Shown here: in pieces, positions 11,962-21,997 of the stretch
How the letters are laid out: each line of letters starts with the position of its first letter
Position numbering within the stretch: the first letter of the stretch is position 1
Assembly (NCBI GenBank): GCA_026770575.1
Contig: MU657226.1
Span: 1 to 64,000 of the forward strand
Direction: 5' to 3'
DNA: 64,000 nucleotides
From: Pelagophyceae sp. CCMP2097
Taxonomy: Eukaryota; Sar; Pelagophyceae
Notes under the pieces: generated by a model
The model's database searches: none
Told to the model about the DNA's origin: nothing
Seen by the model: the letters and a program-made list of their open reading frames with translations, nothing else
Translations under genes and position numbers: made by a program

Positions 11962-12507
11962 TCACGCCTTGTCGGCTGCTCGTCGTTGGTCGAGGGCCTT
12001 TTGGACGTTGGCCTCGACCTCTTTGCGTTTCGCGTCGGCCTCGGCCTGCATCAAAGCGGCGGCTTCGGCCGACGAAAGCGCCTTTGCCTGGATCCAAGGC
12101 ACAGAGGACTGATCCGGCCGGAACAGCGTGAGCCAGTTCGTCTGGTCCGCCTCGCCGCACTGGTCGCAGACCATGCCGGCTTTGTCGGTCTCGTGGCCGC
12201 GCGGCAGCGCGGCGGCGCCGCAGGCCCAGCAGACGACGGCCCTGCCGAGGTCATGAGGGGTCTTGCCGTCCGGATCTGACGAGTAGACGTCGAGCATGGC
12301 CGCTGTCGTCTCGCGGAGTTTCTCGGCGCAGTCGACCATGCCGACGCGCAGGAAGAGCTCTGCGGCGTTGTGCAAATTCCGAGGGAAGTTGCCATCCTTC
12401 GCCTCTTCCGCTTTCGGCTCCACCTTGACCATCGAGAACCGGCGGTCCACCTTCAAGTGCACCTCGCGCACCACCTCGCCCTCGCCTGCCGCAGGAGGGG
12501 ATGCCAT
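11962..12507 (-). CDS. Small zinc-ribbon protein, unrecognised
   Basis: A single-exon frame of about 181 aa from ATG 12507 (MASPPAAGEGEVV) to the stop at 11962. It contains two CxxC pairs, CWACG and CDQCG, 20-some residues apart, forming a likely zinc ribbon. Before that is a helical region (NAAELFLRVGMVDCAEKL) and after it a charged, Ala/Glu/Lys-rich coiled-coil tail. No family was recognised. An in-frame upstream extension exists but begins at a non-ATG, so the ATG start is preferred. The gene is divergent from the spliced gene starting at 12793. Confidence 0.65.
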   Translation of the reverse strand: MASPPAAGEGEVVREVHLKVDRRFSMVKVEPKAEEAKDGNFPRNLHNAAELFLRVGMVDCAEKLRETTAAMLDVYSSDPDGKTPHDLGRAVVCWACGAAALPRGHETDKAGMVCDQCGEADQTNWLTLFRPDQSSVPWIQAKALSSAEAAALMQAEADAKRKEVEANVQKALDQRRAADKA

Positions 12508-12792
12508 CACGCTTGCGTCTCTGGCGATAGGAATATTCGCCAAAAAGGTAAATCGACTTCGGCTATGGGCGCCCAATCTCGCATGCTGCTACCCTCCTCG
12601 ATCTCCACCCAGTCCCCTCAGGCTCGAACTTCGTCGATATTATTGATCGGGAATGTAGGTCGTCCCCCGGGCCCAATACCCCACGGCGACCAGGCACGAG
12701 CAGCTCCCAAACGTCTGCCTTTTCGCCGAAGCTCCGAGTCGGCGATCGTTCCGGCAAAACACGTCCTCGGACGCGCGTCGTCGCCTGGCGGG

Positions 12793-13703
12793 ATGGGCGA
12801 GCAGTCGTCGTCGTCGGCGGCGCCCGAGGGCGTCAAGTCGTGCGCGGGGGTTACGTACTTTACGGCCGCGATGCGCAAAGATGGAAAGGCACCTTATTGC
12901 TTCGGAAGGTGCGTTTTCCGCGCCCGCGATTTCGCTAACGGGACCGCCGCCCGCATCAGGCGCGGCGTCATCGCCAACGAAAATGCGAGCCCGCCCGAGG
13001 TGTGTAGGAAACCGTCGGCGCCTCAAACGTTGGAGGAGACGCTTCTGTCAGGTCATCGAGCGGTCCGCAAACGGCACGGATCGGTGCGCGCCCGTGCACG
13101 CCTCGCCTTTCAAGCGTGTCTGGAGGCTCGCGCAGGCGAAAAGGGGACGCGGCGGCGGCTCCGAAGCCCGCGTCGGACCTGACTTACGTCTGCCTCGGCT
13201 ATTCACAGTCCACCGCCAAGATGGAGAAATCCGGTGCGTCGAGGAACCGACCGCAACAAGGAGAAACCGCACGCGACGACGGCTGGCCAAATAGGCGCGC
13301 TGCCGCTCTGCGACGTGCCCTCGCCGCGTCTTCCTTGTCGAGATTGACCGGAAAGGAACCCTCTTCGACGCAGGTCGGCATGCGGTTCATGATGGTGCGG
13401 TCGCTGGACAAGGCGAAAGTCGCTTCGCCGGCCGACGGCTCGGCGGCGCCGCTCGGCCCGCTCGCCGCGCCGGCGGCCGCGTCGTCGCTCGTCCCGGCGG
13501 ACCTCGGCGCTACCGTCGCGCGCGTGGCAAAAAAGACGCAAGTCTCCGTCACACGCTTCTGGGTCAAGGCGCTGGAAAATTACCCGCAAAAGTTCCAGAC
13601 GTTTTCGAAGAAGCTCGCAGGGAGCATGGCCAAGCAGGCCACTTACGTCGGCAACTTGGCCGTGAAGTATTCCAAGGTCACAATCGGGTGGTTCGCCAAC
13701 TGA
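12793..13703 (+). CDS. Spliced gene of unknown function
   Basis: Exons supported by phase and splice sites are 12793-12908 (donor GTGCGT), 12960-12999, 13052-13083 and 13136-13233. A terminal exon runs to the stop at 13703. The start reads MGEQSSSSAAPEGVKSCAGV, a middle exon KPASDLTYVCLGYSQSTAKM, and the C-terminus is an amphipathic, basic segment (VSVTRFWVKALENYPQKF, then KQATYVGNLAVKYSKVTIGW). The join from exon 4 into the last exon (near VGMRFMMVRS, about 13375) was not resolved to a single splice pair. No domain was recognised. The opposite strand has only shadows. Confidence 0.55.
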
Positions 13704-13876
13704 GCCTCTATCATAATAGAAGCACCCCACGCGACTCGCGTCTCGAAAGGCCAGAAGGATGCCTTGAGTCAACGCCCTGCGGCTCGAGCGGCCCCTCGGA
13801 CGCACGTCGCCTCTTCGAATTCAAGTCGACAGGGCGTCGGTGCGGGCATCGCTGCGATGCGACTGGGATGCTTCTT

Positions 13877-13975
13877 CGAGAGATGAGTCGACGGAGCCCG
13901 CGGTGCATTTGGGATGGTTCTCCGAGAGATGAGTCGAAGAAGCCCGCGTTGCAACTGGGATCCGAGATGAGTCGA
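13877..13975. repeat. Imperfect 40-46 bp tandem repeat
   Basis: The core CGAGAGATGAGTCGA occurs at 13877-13891 and 13923-13937, with a shortened third copy at 13963-13975. Each is followed by a similar AGCCCGC-type spacer. It is non-coding and lies between the stops of two convergent genes. Confidence 0.75.
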
Positions 13976-14012
13976 AGTAGCTTCTGCGGGCATCGCCGCG
14001 GTTTAATTAGGA

Positions 14013-17000
14013 TCACCGCCTCTTGAAGGGGTTCACGGCCGTGGCCATGGCGGCCGAGGCGGGCCGCGCGGCGACGTAGTCGAAGAAGTGCATGTCCGGG
14101 AACTCGAGGAGGCTCTCCGTTGCCGCGGAGGGCTCGTACGTCACGCGCCTTGCTTCGCTCGAAGGCGCGGCCGCCGCACCGCCCGTCTCGAAGACCTCGC
14201 GCGGCGGCGACGCGCCGCCGCTCTTGGTCGGCGGCGGCGAGCCTACGAGTAAACGTCGTCGCGGGCGCCTTTTGTGGCGGCGGGCGACAAAGGCTTACCG
14301 ACGACTTTTCGGCGCCGCGTCGAGAAGCCCCTCGGCGTCAGAGAGTCCGTGTTGCGCGGCGGCCTGCGAAAAGGAGATGAGCGGTGGCTCCGAGCAGACT
14401 CTGGTGCTGCGCCCATGTCTCACGGTGGCGTGGGGTCCGCCGGAGCGTCGCCGGCCCGCCGTGGCGGCATCCGGAGGTTCCGCGCTGGACTCCGGTCGCC
14501 TCCTCGTGGCCCGGCGCCGGCGCTCGGCGTCGGTGACGAAGATAGCTTGGACGACGCGGGCGGCGACGATGTAGGCTTGGACGGCGAAGAAGACGGCGCC
14601 GGTGATGACGCGCGCGGCGAAGAGCGGGCGCGCGGCGCGGCGGGCCCGCGGCGCCCCGCCGCCGGCGACTGCCGCGCCGCGGGCTGCGCCGCGGGCGCCG
14701 CCTCGACGGGCTCGTCGTCGGTGATGTCGTCGGAGAGCGGGAGCTTGAGCAGCCGCGCCTCGGCGAGGGCGCGCTTGACGGCGGCGGCTCGCTCGTCGCT
14801 CCGCGCCTCGGCCGCGTCCGTCGCGGCGCTGTGCGCGTCCGCCGCGTCGGCCGCGGGCGCCGCGCCGCGCAAGGCGCTCCGGAGCTGGCGGTCCGGGGCG
14901 CGCGCGGGCGACTCTGAAGCAGGCAGAGGCCGACGTGGTGCAGAGGCCGACGCGGGCGACTCGCGCGGCGCGTCGGCGTTTCGCGGCGGATCGGCGGCGC
15001 GAGGCGCGTCTGCGGCGTTGCGCGGCCGGCTGGCGTCGCGTGGCCGGCCGGCGTCGGCGGTGGCCGGCCGCGCGGCAGCCGGCCGCGTTCGACTCGCCTC
15101 GGCCGTTCCTGGCCTCGGCGACTTGCTGGCGGCCTTGTAGCGCCTCTGCGCCTCTGCGGCGGCGGCCTGCGCGTCCTGCAGCTCGCGCCGGCGCGCGTCC
15201 TTCTCTTCTTGCCATTGCCGCTGATTGAGCTCTTCTCGCTCGCGCGCCCGAGTCCGCCGGCCGCGGTCCGCCCCTTCCTTCTCCGCCACGGCAGCCCGCC
15301 GCCGCTTCTGCTCCTCGGCCGCCTTGTCGACGGCCGCGCGCCTTAAAGCCTCGTCTTCCGCGTCGGTCGTCCGCTGCTTGGCCGCGGCCGCAGCCGCCGC
15401 GCGTCTGCGCGAGTCGGCGTCGTCGGCGCGCAGCCGGTCCGCGGCAGCGCGGCGGCCGCGCGCCTCGGCGGCCGCGCGCTGCGTCGCCGCATCGGCCTCG
15501 ACGCGCGCCGCGTCGGCCTCGGCTCTTGCATTCTCAGACACTGCCCATTTTGCCTCTGCGGCCTTAACATCGCCAGAGTTGCGCCGCTTCGCAGTCTCCA
15601 GCGACTCGGCGCGCTTGCGGTCCGCCTCGGCAATCGCCTTGACCTTGGCCGCCGCGCGCACGACGTCCGCCTCTAATTGCTTGAGATTCGACGCCGCCGC
15701 GCGGTCCTCTGTCCGCCGCGCGTTGGCAGCCACGGCGTCGGCACGCTTCGAAGCCGCGGCCTCGGACTCGGAGCGCCGCCGGTCCGCGCCGGCCCGAGGC
15801 GACGCCTTTGCCGGCTTGTCCTCGCGAGGCGTCGAGGTCTCGCGCGGCGTCGGAATCTCGCGCGACGCCGCAGTCTCGCGCGCCGGCTTGTCCTCGCGCG
15901 GCGTCGCCGTGGAAACGCGCGGCGTCAGCTTGGAAACGGGCGCCGTCACGGCCCCTTTTGAGTCGCGGCGTTTACGGTCGCGAGGAGGCTCCGCTGCCTC
16001 CTTTGGCCGTCGCGGCGAGCCGTCGTTTGCCCGGGCTTTGCGCCTCTCCTCGGCCGCCGCCTCGGCCGCGACGACACGGCGAGTCGCGGCGCCGTCGGTG
16101 GCGACGTCGGCCGCGGTGGCGCCGTGGGACCACTCGGGCGCCATCCCAAACGCCGCCCAGCCACGGGCGCTCGTCGCCGCGATCTCGACGCCGCGCGGCG
16201 AGTCGTCGCGGCGGCGCAAGGCCCGCGCGTTCTCCGCGCGCGCGTCCGCCTCGTCGGAAAAGGGGACCACGTCGGAAAATGAGACCACGCCGTCGTCACC
16301 GACGTCGTCATCGCCGCACCAGTCCGAGGCGCGCTCGGCCGGCGGCGCGGGCTCCTGCCACCGGTCCTCGGCGTCGCCCGCGACGCCGCCCAAGGCACGT
16401 GGCCCGGCGGGCTTGCGGCGGAAGGACCCGTCGTCTGTGGCGCACGTCGCGTCGTCGTCGCCGCCCTCGATCGATTCGTCGTCGCGCGGCGCCTCGGCGC
16501 GCTGCGCTTCTTCGGCGCGCGCGTCGGGCGCGCGCGCCGTGTGCTCCTGCGGCTCGCGGTCGTCGGCAGCGACGGCGACGAGCGCGGCGGCGTCGCGCTG
16601 CTGCGACAGCTCTCGCACGGCGGCGGGGGTGGCGTCGACGTCGTCGTCGTCGTCGTCGTCTTCGTCGCTGTCCTCGCTGTCGCGCCGCCGTATCCGATAT
16701 TCGGGCTCCGACTGCGGACGCCGACGGTCCTTAGCGGCCACGGGCTCGATGTCCTCGTCGGGGTACAATTGCGACCGCCGCCGGTCCCTTGCCGGCACGG
16801 GCTCGATTTCCGAATGCGAACGGATGCGCCGCCGGTCCTCGGCGGGGTTCTGGACGACCTCGATTTCCGAGTGCGACCGCGCGCGCCGCCGTTCCTCGCC
16901 CGGCTCCGGGCGCCCGTCGGTCTGCCACGCCGCGGCGAGGCTGCGCGAGCGCGACTTGGCTGCAGGGGAGGTGACTTCCACGATGGCGTCGAGCCGCGAC

Positions 17001-18245
17001 CTAGGCAGTCGCGGTCGGCAAAAGGCCCTCGCGGACGGACAACCGGCCCTCGTCTCGACAGCCTAAACGAGGCCCCGGCGTTTTTCGAGGCAACTCTGGC
17101 CCTCGTCTCCGCGTTTGCCTGGGCCCGGCGCGGGTCGGCACGACGCGATGGACGACGCGCTCCAGCTGCCCGCGCCGCGCTTGAGCTGCCCGCGGCCCGG
17201 CGCCGGCCGCGCGTCCTCGGGCCGCGCCGGCTCGTCGGTGCCGTCGCGAGGGTTGAAAGGTTCGTCCCAGCCGGCTTCCCCGGGCACGCGCTGGTCGCGC
17301 GGGTCGCGCTTCACCTCCTGCCGCATCGGCAGCGCCCGCGCCGCCGGCGCCGGCGAAGACGCCGCACTGTGCCGGCCCTCGCCGGGCACGCGAAACGTGC
17401 CGGGCACGCGAAACGTCACCGGCGGGGACGACGCCGCACCGTGCCGGCCCCGCGTTGCATCCGGCGCCGCGTCGCCGCGCTGCGAGTCGCCGCGCTGCGA
17501 GCCTTCGTCAGGGTCCGCGGCGTAGCCTTTCTCGGAGACGGTGCGTCGGTTCGTGCTACCCCGCGACGTCTCGTCGAGCGGCGGCTCGGCGAAGACGCGC
17601 CGCCTCGATCCGCTGCGCGAGGGCGGCGACGAGCGCTGCGACTCGGCTTCTTCGCGCGCCTTTGAGTTTGTGACAAGTCTGCGCATTTTACTGACCGCCG
17701 AGAGCACACTCCATGCTGACGCCATGCCCCACGACGCCTTTTGAGGCTGGTCCTCGGCGACGTCGCCTAAAAAGGAAGAGTCCGATGCGGCCGACACGGC
17801 CCCGGGCGGCGTCGGTCGGCGGCGCGTCCGCAAACGCACCGTCGCGGAGCCTGCGCGAGCTGCCCGAGGGCATCGACGACCCTCTCGTCGGTGTCGACGG
17901 CGGCGTGGTATTTTCCCGCGGCGCGGCGCCGTACGCAAACTTTTTCGGCTCGTTCCTCCCCGACGACGGCCGAGATCGGCTCCGCGCGGGCTCATTGCCA
18001 TAGACCTACGTCGGAAGAGTCCGACCCGCGCCAGAAAAGGGGCCCGCTTTGGCAAAGACGTTTCCGCGCCCGCGCGGGCTCGGCGCCTTTGCCCGCGGGC
18101 TCGGCCTTTGGCGAGGTCGGGGGCGGCAAGTATGACGCACAGAGACAGCGAGGTCCGCCGCGCGCTGCTGCGCCGCCACGGCGGCGCGCTGCGACAGCGC
18201 CGCGCGCTGGTTCAAGCGCGTCGACTCGTAGCCCCGCGAGTCCAT
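14013..18245 (-). CDS. Large disordered, coiled-coil protein, six exons, unknown function
   Basis: I assemble six exons on the minus strand: 18141-18245 (ATG 18245), 17840-18005, 17142-17766, 14424-17000, 14299-14363 and 14013-14242. Every phase closes, and the total is 1255 codons. Donors include GTGCGT, GTGAGA and GTAAGC. The donor at 17141 (GTGCCG) is the weakest. The protein is low complexity: an N-terminal polar region, a region with four spaced DRRR/RRR...SHSEIE-type repeats, an Asp run, and a long Ala/Arg/Glu/Lys heptad-like coiled coil. A conserved-looking end follows (RRVTYEPSAATESLLEFPDM, then HFFDYVAARP). No family was recognised. Two shorter genes split at about 17 kb is an alternative, but the 3' piece would lack an ATG. 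Confidence 0.6.
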
Positions 18246-19050
18246 GACTCCTCGGAGCCCGCGCCGCACGCCGCGCCGCCAAAGGCTTTTTCTCGGTTTC
18301 GCCCGAGACGGGGGTCTCCGCCGCCGTGGCTTTCGGCCGGCGGCGCCGATCGAGGCCTTTTGCCGCGTTGGCGCGTCTCTGTCCGCGTTCGCGCAGGTCG
18401 CGCGCCGCGGGCACGGTCCAGACCCTATACTACGGCCCTATAGCCAGTCGTTACAAAGCTCTATGGTCAGAGTCAGACTCACTTTTTTCAGGACAATCGA
18501 ACGAACGTTTGTTTGGGTGAATGTTTCATATAAAAGACAACTACATGAAAGCCGTCAATTCGAGACGTTCTGGCCACCGAAACAAGGCAAAGGTATCTAG
18601 TCAAATTTTGATTTCTTCATGTAACGACTCTTCCTGCGATGTGCGTGGCCCCGTGGCCAGTGCGCTTGGAGCTCAGCTTTTAAATTATTTTGACGTCGTC
18701 GCAAGAATCTTCTCGACCGCAGTCAGGAACACAGGGACTGACCGCAACCTCGGAGCGGTACACTTACACTTTGTCAGATGACAAATGTGACGCGCAACGG
18801 CGCAACGCAAGTGCAACACAATTTGACCATGGGGAAACGAGGCGGCAGGTCGACCGCGTCGCGACGTGAGCGGAGGTCAAGGAGGCGGTCGCAGCTCGGC
18901 CACTCGCGGAGGCAGCCTCGATACGTGTTGCTTGAATCTTGGGTGGGCTCGTTAAGGATGGATTTGTCTTGGATTGGCTTTCGGGTCGGTCAACTTTCCG
19001 GATCCCACGTCGACGTCCGCTTGCACGGCGCGCGCGCATACCACTCTTCG
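18246..19050. other. Intergenic, AT-richer, no gene seen
   Basis: About 800 bp separate two divergently placed genes. The middle (18420-18800) is noticeably less GC-rich than the flanking coding DNA and contains TATA-like words (CATATAAAAG near 18530). No conserved frame or RNA gene is evident. Confidence 0.45.
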
Positions 19051-20004
19051 ATGCCCGGCATGCGGTCGTGCTGCGCCCTCGCGCTGCTGGCCTGCGCAAA
19101 AGCGCTGTCGACGCCGTGCGCGGCGGCGCCGGCACCGGCCGCGGCGCGCGTTGAAGGTTCGCGCGCGCCCGGCGTGGCGCAGCGGCGCGCGATGCTCGCG
19201 TGGCCGGCGGCGCTGGTCGCTTTTGCGTCGGGCGCCTCGGCGGCGCCGATGATCGACTACAAGAAGCGCGCGCGTTCGACTGAAGGGGAGGAGGAGGAGG
19301 ATTCGCCGTCGTACTTGACCGAGCCGACGGCCGAATTCAAAGAGGCCGAAGTCGCGCGCGCCGCTTTCCGCAAGTGCGTACCTCGCGTGCTGTGACGCTT
19401 TGACTCGCGCCGTAGGAAGCAGGCCGCCTACAAGGCGCAGTTCGATGTCGTGTTTTCCACGTTCAAGGTGCGCCTTTCGCGCGCCGGCGCGGGCCCAAAC
19501 GCCCTAGAACAGGTCGCTGAGAACGACGAGGCCCTCGCGGCCGCGCTCGTCGGTGCGTCCCTTTGCCGCTCGAGACGGGTTTCCGCCGCGGACCGCCGCG
19601 CTATACAGACGTCCGGAAGATCATCCTCAACGAGGGCGGCCTGCCTTCGGGCCTGCGGCTCACGGTGCGCGTTTTGGCCAGGGGAGAAATGCTCGGTCGC
19701 AGGACTTAACCTTATATACCCTAACCTCGGACGCAGGACTTTATCACGCTCTGCCGCCGCGTCAAGGTGCGCCCCTTACTTCGCCGTTCGACCCCGCCAC
19801 TCCAACGACGAGTCTAGGGCGCCGCCGTGCAAAGGGGAGGCTGGGGCACGCCCGTGGAGATCGAGTACCAAAGTGAGTCTCCCGTCTGCTTCCCTCTGTG
19901 CCTCGCTAGTGCTGCCCCGTGGCTGCGCGAGCCGCGCGCTAGACCTCATCCGCGGCATCAAAGCAGCCGAGAACCCGAACCTCCAAGCCGAAGGCTACCT
20001 CTGA
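19051..20004 (+). CDS. Thylakoid-lumen-targeted protein, seven exons
   Basis: The precursor of 205 aa begins with a signal-like peptide (MRSCCALALLACAKALS). An Ala/Pro/Arg transit-like stretch follows, then a twin-arginine lumen signal (QRRAMLAWPAALVAFASGAS) cleaved near AP. This layout is known for lumen proteins of secondary plastids. The mature part is helical and charged (FKEAEVARAAFRKKQAAYKA, then EGGLPSGLRLTDFITLCRRV), ending NLQAEGYL. Exons: 19051-19373, 19416-19467, 19513-19552, 19609-19664, 19737-19766, 19818-19872 and 19943-20004. Introns of 42, 45, 56, 72, 51 and 70 nt mostly use GTGCGT/GTGCGC, and all phases close. A PSII extrinsic-type protein is a possibility; I did not recognise the family. 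Confidence 0.8.
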
Positions 20005-20431
20005 GCAAGCCGCGGACAGCCCTCGCCTGCCGCCGCCGCAACACTCGACGCGGCCGCAGCCCCGGCGCCCGGGGTTCACCGCGGCCGCGCCGCGTCGATT
20101 CATATTCAACCGCCTTACGAGCCCGCTCCGTGTGCGGCGCACGCGAGCATTCGACGGCCCGACGCATACTCTCCGACGACGTGGGCTCCTCGGATGAGAC
20201 TCGCACCGTCGAGGGCAAGTCCAAAGGGCGGCTGCTCCGCAGTCTGGGCCGGAGCGGCGGGTGCCCTCGTTTGCATGGGGCGGCTGCGCTCGAGCGCCGG
20301 ACGAGGGGCAAGAGCATCATCCAGACGCAGCAAGACGTCTCGACGGCATCGTCCCAAGCTTGCAAAAACCGTCTCGACACCGCGGGCCCCCGCACGCTTT
20401 CTCTGGCGAATCGCGGCGTTGGTATCGGCCG

Positions 20432-21505
20432 TTAGGGTTGTTGGTTGCGCATCTCGAGCAAGAGGATCTTGAGCTGCCTGACCTCGTCGAGCGCGGCGTA
20501 CGCCTTTTCCTCAGCCGCCGCCGCACGCACCTCGAGCGCCTCGAGCGCCCCCGGCGAGGCGTGCTGCGCGGCCGCCACGCGCGGCCGCGGCGAGTCGGCC
20601 TCGTCGGGATACGCGTCGTCGGGTGGCGGCGGCTCGGGCGCCGTGCGCACGGGTGGGCGCTTCGGCGGCGACTTCTGCGTCGACCTGCGTCAAAGAGTCC
20701 GTCCCGGGTGAACGAGGATGCATGGAAGACGCACGTTGGCGCCGAAGGCTTGTGCGCCGTCTTGGACTCAGCCGCCGCAGAAACGTGAACCGCCGCCGAG
20801 ATGTGAGCCCCCGCCTGTGTCACCGGGGCCCGCACCTAGCGGCGGCGGATGAGGGGCCACCCAAAGGCGTCCGCCCGGACCCAAAAGCGTCTGCCTGATC
20901 AAAGGCTGGACGCACCATCTTCGCCGGGTTGTCGGCGGTGCACGACCGGTTGTGGATCTTGAGCCGGTCCGGGTTGAATGTCCGCCCTACGGTTATGGCG
21001 ATGGCGGCACAAAGTGGACAGCAGGCGCTCCGGTAACACCCGCGTCTTCCAGTCACGCTTCAAGGTCTTCCCTGGACGCGGATCGTGCCTCTCAAGACTC
21101 TCAATCGGGCCTCTTGTGCGGCTCTCAGGGCCCACGCACCACAATTTGCGCAGGGCGCCATCGCTTCCTCCACGGCCAGCGCGGCGGCGGCGTTGTACGC
21201 GTCGATGGCGTCGTTCGCCGCGCTGCCGCCGCCGGCGTGGCCGCCCGAAGCGCGCAGCGGGGCCTCGCCGTGGTCGCCGCTCGAGCTGCCGAGCGACGCC
21301 CGCGGGTCTTTCGGCAACGGCCGGCGGTCTTCCTGCGATTCGGCAGTTCTGCATGCGACGCGGGACCCGGCGCAGAGCGTACCTTTGGCAGCGCGGCCTG
21401 CATGTCCGCGTATCGCTTTTTGCATTGCGGGATGTGGATGTCCAACGAAGATGCTCCAAACTGCCGCCCGCAGATGTAGCACAGCATCGTCTTCGGCGCC
21501 GGCAT
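20432..21505 (-). CDS. C2HC zinc-finger protein (ZC2HC1-like), five exons
   Basis: Two C2HC fingers are evident: MLCYICGRQFGASSLDIHI followed by PQC, and APCANCGRTFNPDRLKIHN followed by RSC, the second being rebuilt across an intron. This pairing is typical of ZC2HC1/FAM164-type proteins, whose role is poorly known. A Pro-rich linker and a C-terminal coiled coil (EALEVRAAAAEEKAYAALDE, then VRQLKILLLEM) follow. Exons: 21383-21505 (ATG 21505), 21140-21332, 20916-20986, 20735-20835 and 20432-20684. Introns are 50, 153, 80 and 50 nt; four donors of the form GTGCGT or GTACGC and all phases close. The total is 246 aa. It is convergent with the lumen-protein gene. Confidence 0.8.
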
Positions 21506-21997
21506 GGCGAGACCCGCGGCGCCGGCCGGAAGCGGAGAGGTGGAGCCGCCGGGGCCCGCCCGGGGATGTTTCAAAGTAGTAACTTGGAACAAAGCTTTCG
21601 CCGAAAGAGAGAGTCTGTTACGTTTTGTGACGTCACGAAAGCTGTCCGAAGCAGCTGTCGGAACAAGTGTACCCTTGTCGAGGACGCACCCCCGCGTTGG
21701 AAGCAACGAACGAGAGTATCTTCGCAAGGTACCCACCATTCGTACCCACCATTCGCAACAGCGAAGTTCTCTTCACCAGGGGCGTGAGACACAGTCTGTG
21801 TTCTCGTCGTAGCACGCCGAGACATCGGACTCGGCACGTTTGAGGATCAAACTACGTAGACGCCCCGAGGCTCGTGACTCGAACCCGAGACGCCCTCGAA
21901 GATCCCCTCCCGCACTCCGAAGGATCCGAAGGACCCCTCCTTCCGGACTGGACGCAAAGGTATGGATCCCAATTTGCTTAGGAAGCGTGGCGGCCCT
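21506..21997. other. Intergenic, no gene seen
   Basis: About 490 bp between the zinc-finger gene's start and the stop of the CCDC180-like gene. It holds a perfect 13-bp tandem duplication (GTACCCACCATTC at 21729-21741 and 21742-21754) and no supported coding frame. Confidence 0.45.

Noticed and set aside
13877..13975. CRISPR-like array
   Set aside because: Only three imperfect copies with no spacer regularity and no cas genes, in a eukaryotic intron-rich context.
15225..17066. Plus-strand Ser/Ala-rich frame of about 613 codons
   Set aside because: Exact antisense of the coiled-coil gene; composition is the mirror of the sense codons.
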